DNA from: Acidimicrobiales bacterium
Lineage (GTDB): Bacteria; Actinomycetota; Acidimicrobiia; Acidimicrobiales; JAHWLA01
Direction of reading: 5' to 3'
Length of the DNA stretch: 64,000 nucleotides
NCBI GenBank assembly: GCA_035536915.1
Contig: DATLNE010000031.1
Coordinates: 124,001-188,000 of the forward strand
The position numbers and the translations under genes were made by a program. This document shows positions 51,699 through 58,831 of this stretch, piece after piece (position 1 is the stretch's first letter; each line of letters begins with the position of its first letter). The notes under the pieces are model-generated. The model saw only the letters and a program-made list of their open reading frames with translations, was not told where the DNA came from and ran no database searches.

Positions 51699-53315
51699 AT
51701 GCAGGCCGCATCGCGCCGATTGGGCGAGTTCCTCGTAGACCGCAAGGTCCTTTCACGAGACGTGCTCGAACAGCTCCTCGTCAGGGAGCAGAACGAGCGG
51801 GTTCCGTTGTCCAAGCTCCTCATGTCCGACGGACATGTGGGGGAGAAGGACATGGTCGCCGCGGTGGCGGCGCAGGTGGGCATCCGGTTCGTCGACTTCG
51901 ACCACACCGCCGTCAACCCGACCCTGGACTCGCTGATCCCGGCCGAGCTGGCCCGGGCGCATGTCGCCGTGGCCGTCGACCTCGAAGGCTCCGACCTCCT
52001 GGTCGCCATGGTCGACCCGTCCGACCGCGACGCCATCGGCCAGATCGAGAAGGCGACGAGCTGGACCGTGCTGCCCGCCATCGCCGTGCGCAGCGAGCTG
52101 GAGCGGGTGGTCAACGCCATGTACGGTCCGGCCGCCGGCGCAGCCGGCCCCGTCGGTGCGGGCGTGGCAGGCGACATCGAGATCGCCGTCGACGAAGCAG
52201 GCGGCTCGACCGCCGCCATGGCCCCGGCCAGCGAGATCGCCGCCCAAGAGCTCCACGTCAACGAGCTGCTGGAGCGGGTCGTCGACCTCGGCGGTTCCGA
52301 CCTCCACATGACCGCAGGCGTGCCGCCCGCAGTGCGGGTGCACGGCGAGATCAAGCACCTCACCGAGTTCCCGGTGATGACGCCGTCGGAGATCCGCCGG
52401 ATGATCTACGCCATCCTCACCCAGAAGCAGCGGGAGCGCTTCGAGAACGACCTCGAGCTCGACACCTCGCACTCGGTGCCCGGCCTGGGCCGCTTCCGCG
52501 TCAACGTCTTCCTGCAGCGCGACTCGGTCGGCTCGGTCATGCGCGTGATCCCCTCGGAGGTCGTGCCCTTCGACCAGCTGGGATTGCCCGCCGCGGCCCA
52601 GCAGTTCGCCGGGTTGCCCCGTGGCCTGATCCTGGTCACCGGGCCGACCGGCTCGGGCAAGTCGACGACCTTGGCGTCGATGGTCGACATCATCAATGCC
52701 GGCAAGCCGTGCCACATCATGACGGTCGAGGACCCCATCGAGTTCCTCCACCACCACAAGACCGCCGTCATCAACCAGCGTGAAGTCGGCGAGGACACCT
52801 ACTCGTTCGCCGCTGCCCTCAAGCACGTGCTGCGCCAGGACCCCGACGTGATCCTCGTGGGTGAAATGCGCGACCTGGAGACCATTTCGACGGCGCTGAC
52901 CGCGGCCGAAACCGGCCACCTGGTCTTCGCCACCCTCCACACCCAGGACGCCCCGCAGTCGGTCGACCGCGTGATCGACGTGTTCCCGGCGCACCAGCAG
53001 CAGCAGGTGCGGGTGCAGCTGGCCGCCGCCCTGCAGGGCATCGTGACCCAGCAGCTGGTTCCGACGCCCACCGGCCGAGGCCGGGTCGTCGCCTCCGAGG
53101 TGCTGGTGGCCACGCCGGCGGTCCGCAACCTCATCCGTGAGGGCAAGACGCACCAGATCTACTCCGCCATGCAGGCAGGCGGGAAGTACGGCATGCAGAC
53201 CATGGACATGTCGCTGGCCGGCCTGGTCAAGGCCGGGAAGATCTCACTGGAGACCGCGCTGGAGCGGTGCGCCAACGAACAAGACCTCCGACGCCTCATC
53301 GGCGGCGGACAGTAA
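51699..53315 (+). CDS. pilT: Type IV pilus retraction ATPase PilT with N-terminal MshEN domain
   Basis: 538 residues, against about 345 for ordinary PilT. Residues 1-150 are an added MshEN/T2SSE-N module (RLGEFLVDRKVLSRDVLEQLL, PLSKLLMSDGHVGEKDMVAAV). A short linker leads to a complete PilT core from about 184: GGSDLHMTAGVPPAVRVHGEI, Walker A GPTGSGKSTTL near 314, DPDVILVGEMRD, HTQDAPQSVDRVIDVFP, and the C-terminal AIRNLIRE-type helix (AVRNLIREGKTHQIYSAMQ). It should power retraction, with the extra domain a likely c-di-GMP sensor. It lies between pilB and pilC. Confidence 0.9.
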   Translation: MQAASRRLGEFLVDRKVLSRDVLEQLLVREQNERVPLSKLLMSDGHVGEKDMVAAVAAQVGIRFVDFDHTAVNPTLDSLIPAELARAHVAVAVDLEGSDLLVAMVDPSDRDAIGQIEKATSWTVLPAIAVRSELERVVNAMYGPAAGAAGPVGAGVAGDIEIAVDEAGGSTAAMAPASEIAAQELHVNELLERVVDLGGSDLHMTAGVPPAVRVHGEIKHLTEFPVMTPSEIRRMIYAILTQKQRERFENDLELDTSHSVPGLGRFRVNVFLQRDSVGSVMRVIPSEVVPFDQLGLPAAAQQFAGLPRGLILVTGPTGSGKSTTLASMVDIINAGKPCHIMTVEDPIEFLHHHKTAVINQREVGEDTYSFAAALKHVLRQDPDVILVGEMRDLETISTALTAAETGHLVFATLHTQDAPQSVDRVIDVFPAHQQQQVRVQLAAALQGIVTQQLVPTPTGRGRVVASEVLVATPAVRNLIREGKTHQIYSAMQAGGKYGMQTMDMSLAGLVKAGKISLETALERCANEQDLRRLIGGGQ

Positions 53316-53327
53316 GGGGACAAGGGG

Positions 53328-54545
53328 ATGGCCGAGACCTACACCTACAAGGTTCGCGACAAGGCAGGAAAGATGCTGTCGGGCTCCATCGAGGCCGACA
53401 GCACCACCCTGGTCGCCAACAAGCTGCGGCAGATGGGCTACGTGCCCCTGGCCATCGACAAGAAGGCCACGGGCGGCGTCAACAAGGAGCTCTCGCTCTT
53501 CAAGCCCAAGGTCAAGATGAAGGACCTTGCGGTCTTCAGCCGCCAGTTCGCCACCATGATCAACTCGGGCCTGTCGCTCCTGCGCTCGCTGAGCATCCTG
53601 GAGGAGCAGACGGAGAGCAAGGCGCTCAAGCCGATCCTCCACGAGGTCCGCACCGACGTCGAGAAGGGCGCGTCGTTGTCGCAGGCGCTGGCCCGACACC
53701 CGAAGGCGTTTAACCGGCTCTACGTCGCCATGGTGCGAGCGGGCGAGACGGGCGGCGTCCTCGACTCCGTGCTGCTGCAGCTTTCCGACACCATCGAGAA
53801 GCAGGTGGAACTGAAGCAGAAGATCAAGGCGGCCTTGACCTACCCGGTCGCGGTGCTCGCCTTGGTCATGCTCATCGTCACCGCGATGCTCCTGTTCGTG
53901 GTGCCCACCTTCAAGGGCATCTACGGCGACCTCGGCGGCACCCTGCCGCTCCCGACCCGCATCCTCATGCTCGTCTCCGAGGCGTTGAAGAAGTGGTTCC
54001 CGCTCGTGGTGGTCGCCCAGATCGCCGGACTCTTCGCCTTCAAGCGGTGGATCGAGACGGAGACCGGACGTGGTGCCTGGGACGCCTTCAAGCTGAAGGT
54101 CCCGGTGTTCGGCGGCCTCGTGCACAAGACGGCGGTCACCCGCTTCTCCCGCACCTTGGCCAGCCTGCTGCGTTCCGGTGTGCCGATCCTGGAATCGCTG
54201 GAGATCACCTCCGAGACCGTGGGGAACACCGTCGTCGCCAAGGCTGTGAAAGACATGCAGGAGGGCGTCAAGCAGGGCGAGCCGATCGCCAAGCGCATGG
54301 CGGAGCACGACAAGATCTTCCCGCCCATGGTCACCCAGATGCTCGCCGTCGGTGAAGAGACCGGCGCCGTCGACACCATGCTCGACAAGGTGGGCGAGTT
54401 CTACGAGCAGGAAGTGGAGTCGACGGTCAACGCGCTGACCTCACTCCTCGAGCCGCTGCTCATCATGTTCCTTGGTGGTGCGGTCGGCGGCATGGTGATC
54501 GCCCTCTACATGCCGATGTTCAACGTGATCAACCTGATCAAGTAG
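53328..54545 (+). CDS. pilC: Type IV pilus inner-membrane platform protein PilC
   Basis: 405-residue GspF/PilC-family membrane protein that couples the ATPases to the pilus. An N-terminal FKVRDKAG-type segment (YTYKVRDKAGKMLSG) is followed by two homologous GspF domains, FSRQFATMINSGLSLLRSL (about 67-85) and FSRTLASLLRSGVPILESL (about 271-289), with three membrane helices. AAGGGGAC precedes ATG 53328. It is the last gene before a strong terminator. Confidence 0.93.
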   Translation: MAETYTYKVRDKAGKMLSGSIEADSTTLVANKLRQMGYVPLAIDKKATGGVNKELSLFKPKVKMKDLAVFSRQFATMINSGLSLLRSLSILEEQTESKALKPILHEVRTDVEKGASLSQALARHPKAFNRLYVAMVRAGETGGVLDSVLLQLSDTIEKQVELKQKIKAALTYPVAVLALVMLIVTAMLLFVVPTFKGIYGDLGGTLPLPTRILMLVSEALKKWFPLVVVAQIAGLFAFKRWIETETGRGAWDAFKLKVPVFGGLVHKTAVTRFSRTLASLLRSGVPILESLEITSETVGNTVVAKAVKDMQEGVKQGEPIAKRMAEHDKIFPPMVTQMLAVGEETGAVDTMLDKVGEFYEQEVESTVNALTSLLEPLLIMFLGGAVGGMVIALYMPMFNVINLIK

Positions 54546-54550
54546 TCCCC

Positions 54551-54602
54551 CCGGACGTTCGCAGCAGCCCGCCTCGACCGAGGCGGGCTGCTGCGCGTCC
54601 GG
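54551..54602 (+). terminator. Strong terminator after pilC
   Basis: A 15-bp perfect stem (54561-54575 with 54580-54594, GACC loop) is extended by an outer CCGGACG/CGTCCGG pair. It ends the pilB-pilT-pilC unit and isolates the pilin gene downstream. Confidence 0.8.
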
Positions 54603-54622
54603 TGACTAGTTCGTGCCGTCGT

Positions 54623-54650
54623 CGAAGAGTCATTTTCGGATGGACGATTA
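54623..54650 (+). promoter_or_regulatory. Weak sigma-28-like promoter before pilin 1
   Basis: CGAA, 16 nt, then GACGATTA (54643-54650). The -10 part fits the pilus motif and the -35 part is poor. The predicted leader of about 65 nt contains a GTGCG/CGCAC hairpin and ends in AAAGGGG. Confidence 0.4.
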
Positions 54651-54722
54651 ACACGGCCAGTGGCCGTTGCCGATCTTTCCCGTGTGCGTGATCTGGCGCA
54701 CAACTGCGAAAGGGGTGCGGGG

Positions 54723-55253
54723 ATGGACCACAACCGGAGGGGCGGGGAGGACGGGTTCACCCTGGTCGAACTACTGGCAGTCGTCGCCATCATCGGCATC
54801 CTCAGTGCGATCGCCGTTCCGACGCTCCTGCGGGCCCAGGGCAGCGCCAAGAAAGCGTCTGCGCAGTCGAACGTCCGCTCGGCGCTGAGTGCAGTCAAGA
54901 CGCTCCCCGTCGAACACCACGCGTACTGGGTGGACACGGAGACAACCACGCTGGGGCTGCTCCAGGCGGCTGAGCCCTCGTTGCAGTGGGTGGCGACAAT
55001 GGGCAGTCCCTCCGGCACGTCCGACGAGGTGAGCTGGACCTCTACCGCCACCCAGGTCGTCGTAGCCGTGCGCTCTGCCGACGGCCACTGCTTCTACGTC
55101 CGTGACATCACCGATCCCGACAACCCCGAGGCGGGCACGTCGTACGGGAAGACCGTGGTGAGCTCGGCAACACCGTGCGAAGCCGACGGCGCAGGCCCGG
55201 TGTGGAAGAGTTCGCAGGCCGCCGGGTGGCCGAACACCGGCCCCAGCGCCTGA
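54723..55253 (+). CDS. Type IV pilin-like protein 1
   Basis: 176-residue prepilin. A short leader ends in Gly11, then FTLVELLAVVAIIGILSAIAVPTLLRAQ-type helix with Glu16 at the +5 position, the PilD cleavage and methylation signature. The C-terminal domain has Cys in GHCFYVRD and TPCEADG that can form the pilin D-loop disulfide. It resembles pilin 2 in overall plan (SALSAVKTL, LLQAAEPSLQWV). ATG 54723 has AAAGGGG upstream. It could be a second major pilin or an abundant minor pilin. Confidence 0.85.
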   Translation: MDHNRRGGEDGFTLVELLAVVAIIGILSAIAVPTLLRAQGSAKKASAQSNVRSALSAVKTLPVEHHAYWVDTETTTLGLLQAAEPSLQWVATMGSPSGTSDEVSWTSTATQVVVAVRSADGHCFYVRDITDPDNPEAGTSYGKTVVSSATPCEADGAGPVWKSSQAAGWPNTGPSA

Positions 55254-55269
55254 GCCTGGAAAACCCGCT

Positions 55270-55297
55270 CAAGTCGGGCAGCGAATCCGGCGATACA
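55270..55297 (+). promoter_or_regulatory. Sigma-28/WhiG-like promoter upstream of riboswitch and pilin 2
   Basis: TCAA (55270-55273), 16 nt, then GGCGATAC (55290-55297). The predicted transcription start near 55304 lies immediately before the riboswitch, so the RNA would begin with the aptamer. Confidence 0.65.
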
Positions 55298-55307
55298 TCT
55301 AGTGCGA

Positions 55308-55410
55308 GCAGGTGCTCTTGAAAAAGGCAAACCCGTCGGGAGGCGGGGGCGCAATGCCACGGAGCCGATCCCCACAGCGTGGTGGGAAGGCCAGCCGGGC
55401 TACCTGGAGG
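55308..55410 (+). ncRNA. Cyclic di-GMP-I (GEMM-I) riboswitch-like leader
   Basis: The leader of pilin 2 follows the GEMM-I layout. GGT of the outer stem comes first, then GGCAAACC, a 6-bp stem CCCGTC/GGCGGG capped by the GNRA loop GGGA, then GGCGCAATGCC (consensus GACGCAAAGCC). A second stem CCACG/CGTGG follows, then GGGAAGG and GCCGGGCTACC closing the outer stem. The base before CGCAA is G where A is the rule, and CAAAG is CAATG, so ligand affinity may differ. About 90 nt follow before ATG 55499, with a possible CCGAT/ATCGG stem as expression platform. Confidence 0.75.
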
Positions 55411-55498
55411 ACCGATTCCGGTGAGTTACGGATCGGGCCCGATGGGAGGGGTTCACGGTTCGCAATCCATTGCACATCACCGGAAAGAGAGCTTCCAC

Positions 55499-56017
55499 AT
55501 GATTGACGCCATTCGTCGGCGCTTGGCCAAGGACGAAGAGGGCTTCACCCTCATCGAACTGATGGTCGTTGTCCTGATCATCGGCATCCTCGTCGCCATC
55601 GCCGTCCCGACCTTCCTGAAGGCTCAGGACAATGCGAAGAGCAAGGCTGCGACCTCGAACCTGCGGTCCGGCCTGAGCGGTTCCAAGACCTTCTTCACCG
55701 AGAACCAGTCCTACGCCGGTGCCACCGTTCTCCTCCTCAAGGGTGTCGAGCCCTCGCTGGACTGGACGACCGGCGCTTCCACGACGCCCGAGCAGATCTC
55801 GTTCGCAGTGGACACAAGCGGCAACATCATGGGCCTGGCCAACCGTTCCAAGGCGGGCTACTGCTACTTCATCGTGGACAACACCACGAGCGGATCCGGC
55901 GGTACCACCTACGCCAAGTCGAAGGCGACAGCCGCCACGTGCACGGCCACCACGAGCGCAACCTTCGTGGCTGCCGACTACGACTTCGGCTCCAGCACCA
56001 GCACCGCCAAGTGGTAA
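55499..56017 (+). CDS. Type IV major pilin-like protein 2
   Basis: 172-residue prepilin with leader MIDAIRRRLAKDEEG cut after Gly15, then FTLIELMVVVLIIGILVAIAV with Glu20 at +5. The globular part has a cysteine pair (GYCYFIVD and ATCTAT) and a Ser/Thr/Gly-rich surface, ending SSTSTAKW. It is probably the main pilus subunit, because it alone has a dedicated promoter, a c-di-GMP-type riboswitch and a strong terminator. The ribosome-binding site is weak (GAAAGAG), consistent with control of translation. Confidence 0.9.
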   Translation: MIDAIRRRLAKDEEGFTLIELMVVVLIIGILVAIAVPTFLKAQDNAKSKAATSNLRSGLSGSKTFFTENQSYAGATVLLLKGVEPSLDWTTGASTTPEQISFAVDTSGNIMGLANRSKAGYCYFIVDNTTSGSGGTTYAKSKATAATCTATTSATFVAADYDFGSSTSTAKW

Positions 56018-56042
56018 CCAGCTGAACCTGAGCATTGCGGAG

Positions 56043-56068
56043 GTGGGCGGGGCTTCGGCCCCGCCCAC
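56043..56068 (+). terminator. Intrinsic terminator after pilin 2
   Basis: An 11-bp perfect stem, GTGGGCGGGGC/GCCCCGCCCAC, closes on a C(TTCG)G tetraloop and is followed by TTT. It is the clearest terminator in the window. Confidence 0.9.
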
Positions 56069-56089
56069 TTTCGCGTTCACGTTCCGCTC

Positions 56090-56095
56090 TAGCCT
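56090..56095 (+). promoter_or_regulatory. -10 box for pilD
   Basis: TAGCCT ends 8 nt before ATG 56104; there is no ribosome-binding site. pilD thus has a housekeeping-type promoter, unlike its pilus neighbours. Confidence 0.5.
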
Positions 56096-56103
56096 CCGCC
56101 ACG

Positions 56104-56877
56104 ATGACTGCGTTCCTCGTTGTGACCGCCGCTCTGTTCGGCCTGGTCGTCGGTTCCTTCCTCAACGTGGTGATCTACCGGGTCCCGCGGAAGGAGTCCG
56201 TCTCCACACCCCGCTCGCGATGCCCGCACTGCGGCACCCAGCTCGCAGCGCGCGACAACGTGCCCGTGCTCTCGTGGCTGCTGCTTCGCGGTCGGTGCCG
56301 CACGTGCCGCACAGCGATTGCTCCCCGGTACCCACTGGTGGAAGCCGGCACGGGTGTGCTCTTCGCCGTGGTCGCCGCTCGCCTGCACGACGATGCCGCC
56401 GCACTGCCGGCCTTCCTCGTCCTGGCCGCTGCGTGCCTCGCTATCTCGCTGATCGACTTCGAGCACTTCATCGTGCCGAACCGCATCGTCTACCCGACGC
56501 TGTTCCTCATGGCCCCTCTGTTCCTGGCCGCCGCGGTCGTCGACGGCGACTGGAGCTCGCTCAGAGGGGCCGCCCTCGGTGGCGTGCTCGGCTTCGGCAT
56601 CCTCTTCGTCATCCACGTGATCAGCCCGCGCGGCATGGGCTTCGGTGACGTGCGCCTGGCCGGGCTGCTCGGCGTCGCCCTCGGTTGGCTCGATCTCGGC
56701 CACGTCCTGCTCGGCCTGTTCCTCGGCTTCCTCACGGCGTCGGTGGTGAGCGTGGCCCTGATTGCGTCCAAGCGCCGGACGCGGAAGGACCGGGTGCCGT
56801 TCGGTCCGTTTCTGGCCGTCGGCGCCTTCCTGGCTCTGCTGGTCGGAGAGCCGATCCTGCGCTGGTACGGCGTGTGA
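56104..56877 (+). CDS. pilD: Prepilin peptidase/N-methyltransferase PilD
   Basis: 257-residue membrane aspartyl protease that removes prepilin leaders and methylates the new N-terminus. The N-terminal methylase-type domain has GSFLNVVIYRVP and a complete four-cysteine zinc site (Cys40, Cys43, Cys65, Cys68). The protease aspartates are Asp118 in LIDFEHFIVPN and Asp182 in GMGFGDVRL. It would process all the prepilins encoded on either side. Confidence 0.95.
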   Translation: MTAFLVVTAALFGLVVGSFLNVVIYRVPRKESVSTPRSRCPHCGTQLAARDNVPVLSWLLLRGRCRTCRTAIAPRYPLVEAGTGVLFAVVAARLHDDAAALPAFLVLAAACLAISLIDFEHFIVPNRIVYPTLFLMAPLFLAAAVVDGDWSSLRGAALGGVLGFGILFVIHVISPRGMGFGDVRLAGLLGVALGWLDLGHVLLGLFLGFLTASVVSVALIASKRRTRKDRVPFGPFLAVGAFLALLVGEPILRWYGV

Positions 56878-56902
56878 CTCCTGTGCCTGATGGTGAAACT
56901 GT

Positions 56903-56930
56903 TCAAGCCTGTTGAAATTGTTGACGATGT
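56903..56930 (+). promoter_or_regulatory. Sigma-28/WhiG-like promoter upstream of HTH-pilMN operon
   Basis: TCAA (56903-56906), 16 nt, then GACGATGT (56923-56930). A TAGAGT box at 56944 could be a second, housekeeping -10 element for the same operon. Confidence 0.6.
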
Positions 56931-56990
56931 AGCCAACTGTGCGTAGAGTGTTAGTTGAGCGGGGCGGCTCGTCGGAGATCGAGGCCGAGC

Positions 56991-57173
56991 ATGTCTCTGG
57001 ACACTGAACATCGTCTGTTGCGAGTACAAGAGGTCGCCGACGCCATGCGGGTGTCCAACATGACCGTGTACCGCCTCATCCAGTCCGGAGAACTGTCGGC
57101 CATGCGAGTGGGCCGCAGCTACCGGATCAGGGAGCGTGACGTGGAGGCGTATCTGGCAAGGGGGACCGCCTGA
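56991..57173 (+). CDS. Small excisionase/MerR-type HTH DNA-binding protein
   Basis: 60-residue single-domain winged-helix protein: RVQEVADAMRVSNMTVYRLI (helix-turn-helix, about 11-30) and GELSAMRVGRSYRIRERDVEAYL. It resembles the excisionase-type HTH_17 family that also includes small regulators such as BldC. No integrase or phage gene is near. It overlaps pilM by TGATG, so it is made with the pilus genes and is a good candidate for their local regulator. ATG 56991 has GAGG about 7 nt upstream. Confidence 0.8.
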   Translation: MSLDTEHRLLRVQEVADAMRVSNMTVYRLIQSGELSAMRVGRSYRIRERDVEAYLARGTA

Positions 57174-58831
57174 TGGCGACCCGCGTGGTGGGCCTCGACA
57201 TCGGTAGCTATGCCGTGCGCGCCGCAGAATTGGCGCTCGGTGGCAACCAGCCCACGTTGGAGCGCTTCGCGCAGGTGACGTTGCCACCCGGTGCCGTTCG
57301 CAACGGCGAGGTAGTCGACGCCGCCGCTGTGGCGTCGTCGATCCGCAGGCTGTGGAGCGAAGGCGGGTTCAAGTCGAAGCGGGTCATCGTCGGCGTGGCC
57401 AACCAGCGCGTCGTGGTCCGCCAAGCGGAACTCCCCTCCATGAGCGAGGCCGACCTCGAGTCGGCATTGCGCTTCGAGGCCCAGGAGCTCATCCCCATCC
57501 CGATCGAGGACGCCATCCTCGATTTCCAGATCCTCGGCGACACCGTCGGCGCCGACGGCGAGCCGCGGATGCGGGTGCTGCTCGCTGCTGCGCAGCGCGA
57601 CATGGTGCGATCGCACGTCGCCGCCGTCGAAGGCGCGGGCTTGGCGACGGCCGCGGTCGACGTCATCCCCTTCGCGCTGGTGCGATCGGCGACACTTGGT
57701 TCCTCGTACTTCGAGAGCGACGGCGGCGCCGAAGCAGTGGTCTGCATCGGCGGCGGAGTGACCAACGTGGTCGTCCACGAGCAAGGCGTGCCGCGTTTTG
57801 TCCGAGTGCTGTTGGTCGGCGGTGACGACATCACCGAGGCCATCGCCCGCGAACTCAACGTCGACCTCGACATCGCCGAGGACCTGAAGCGTCGCGCCGC
57901 GGCGGGCGGTGGCGACGACGCCGTTGCCCGGGCCGGCCAAATCGTGTCGTCGCGACTCAATCCTCTTGTCGAGGAGATCCGCGGCTCGATCGACTACTAC
58001 TCGGCGCAGACGCAGTCGGCCCCCATCACCCGGGTCCTCGTCACCGGTGGGGCCAGCCGCACCCCGGGCCTCATGGAACGCTTGCAGGCCCAGTTGGGCT
58101 CTCGGGTCGAGCCCGCGCATCCGTTGGCAGGCCTGCGGGTCGGTCCGATTGGCATCGACGAGTCCCAGCTGGCCGAGCTCGAACCGCTCTTGGCCGTGCC
58201 TGTCGGCCTTGCCCTGGCAGGCGAGGTGCAGAAGGGCGTACGTCGCATCTCGCTCCTGCCGCGCGAGATCGCCGCAGTTCGGGTCCAGCGCCGACAGACG
58301 GGTGCTGCGCTCGTGGGTGTCGGGGCGTTGGCGGTGATTCTCTTGGCGCTGTGGGCTGCACGTTCAGCCCAAGGCAACGACGAGCAGGAGAAAGCTGACG
58401 ATGCCGAGGCCGAGGTCGTCGACCTGCAGCGCGAGCGAGCCCAGCATGCCGGCGCGACCGGCCTGCAGGCCGAGGTGACCCAGCGGGAGGCGCAGTTCCG
58501 ACAGGTGCTGGCCGACGACGTCGCTTGGACGAAGATCTTCAACGAGGTGGCCTCCGTCATCCCCGACGACGTCTGGCTCGTCAGCTTCGTCGGGCAGAAG
58601 GGCGCTTCGGGAACGGTCAACGTGACGGGACAAGGCTTCGACCACACGTCCACGGCGCGCTGGCTCCTCCGGGCCGCCGACATCAAGTCGTTCTCTGGGG
58701 TGTGGGTTGCAAACTCCACCGTGAGCGGCACTGGTCGCAACACGATCGTGAACTTCACCTCACAGGCGAACTTGACTCCCAGCGCCCGATCCAATCGTCT
58801 CGACACCCGACTGAGGAACGAACCGTCATGA
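57173..58831 (+). CDS. PilM-PilN fusion protein
   Basis: 552 residues combining two pilus assembly proteins. Residues 1-350 are PilM, an actin-like ATPase with VVGLDIGSYAVRAAEL, FEAQELIPIPIEDAILDFQIL and VTGGASRTPGL. Residues 353-552 are PilN: RRISLLPREI is the PilM-binding motif normally at the very N-terminus of PilN, then a membrane helix (about 375-393), a coiled coil and a ferredoxin-like domain. In most bacteria these are separate genes joined by protein contact; here the contact is a covalent link. The stop overlaps the pilO ATG (ATGA). The frame is continuous with no sign of a sequencing join. Confidence 0.88.
   Translation: MATRVVGLDIGSYAVRAAELALGGNQPTLERFAQVTLPPGAVRNGEVVDAAAVASSIRRLWSEGGFKSKRVIVGVANQRVVVRQAELPSMSEADLESALRFEAQELIPIPIEDAILDFQILGDTVGADGEPRMRVLLAAAQRDMVRSHVAAVEGAGLATAAVDVIPFALVRSATLGSSYFESDGGAEAVVCIGGGVTNVVVHEQGVPRFVRVLLVGGDDITEAIARELNVDLDIAEDLKRRAAAGGGDDAVARAGQIVSSRLNPLVEEIRGSIDYYSAQTQSAPITRVLVTGGASRTPGLMERLQAQLGSRVEPAHPLAGLRVGPIGIDESQLAELEPLLAVPVGLALAGEVQKGVRRISLLPREIAAVRVQRRQTGAALVGVGALAVILLALWAARSAQGNDEQEKADDAEAEVVDLQRERAQHAGATGLQAEVTQREAQFRQVLADDVAWTKIFNEVASVIPDDVWLVSFVGQKGASGTVNVTGQGFDHTSTARWLLRAADIKSFSGVWVANSTVSGTGRNTIVNFTSQANLTPSARSNRLDTRLRNEPS

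Noticed and set aside
56991-57173. Excisionase-like HTH as a sign of a prophage or integrative element
   Set aside because: There is no integrase, attachment site or phage gene nearby, and the gene overlaps pilM.
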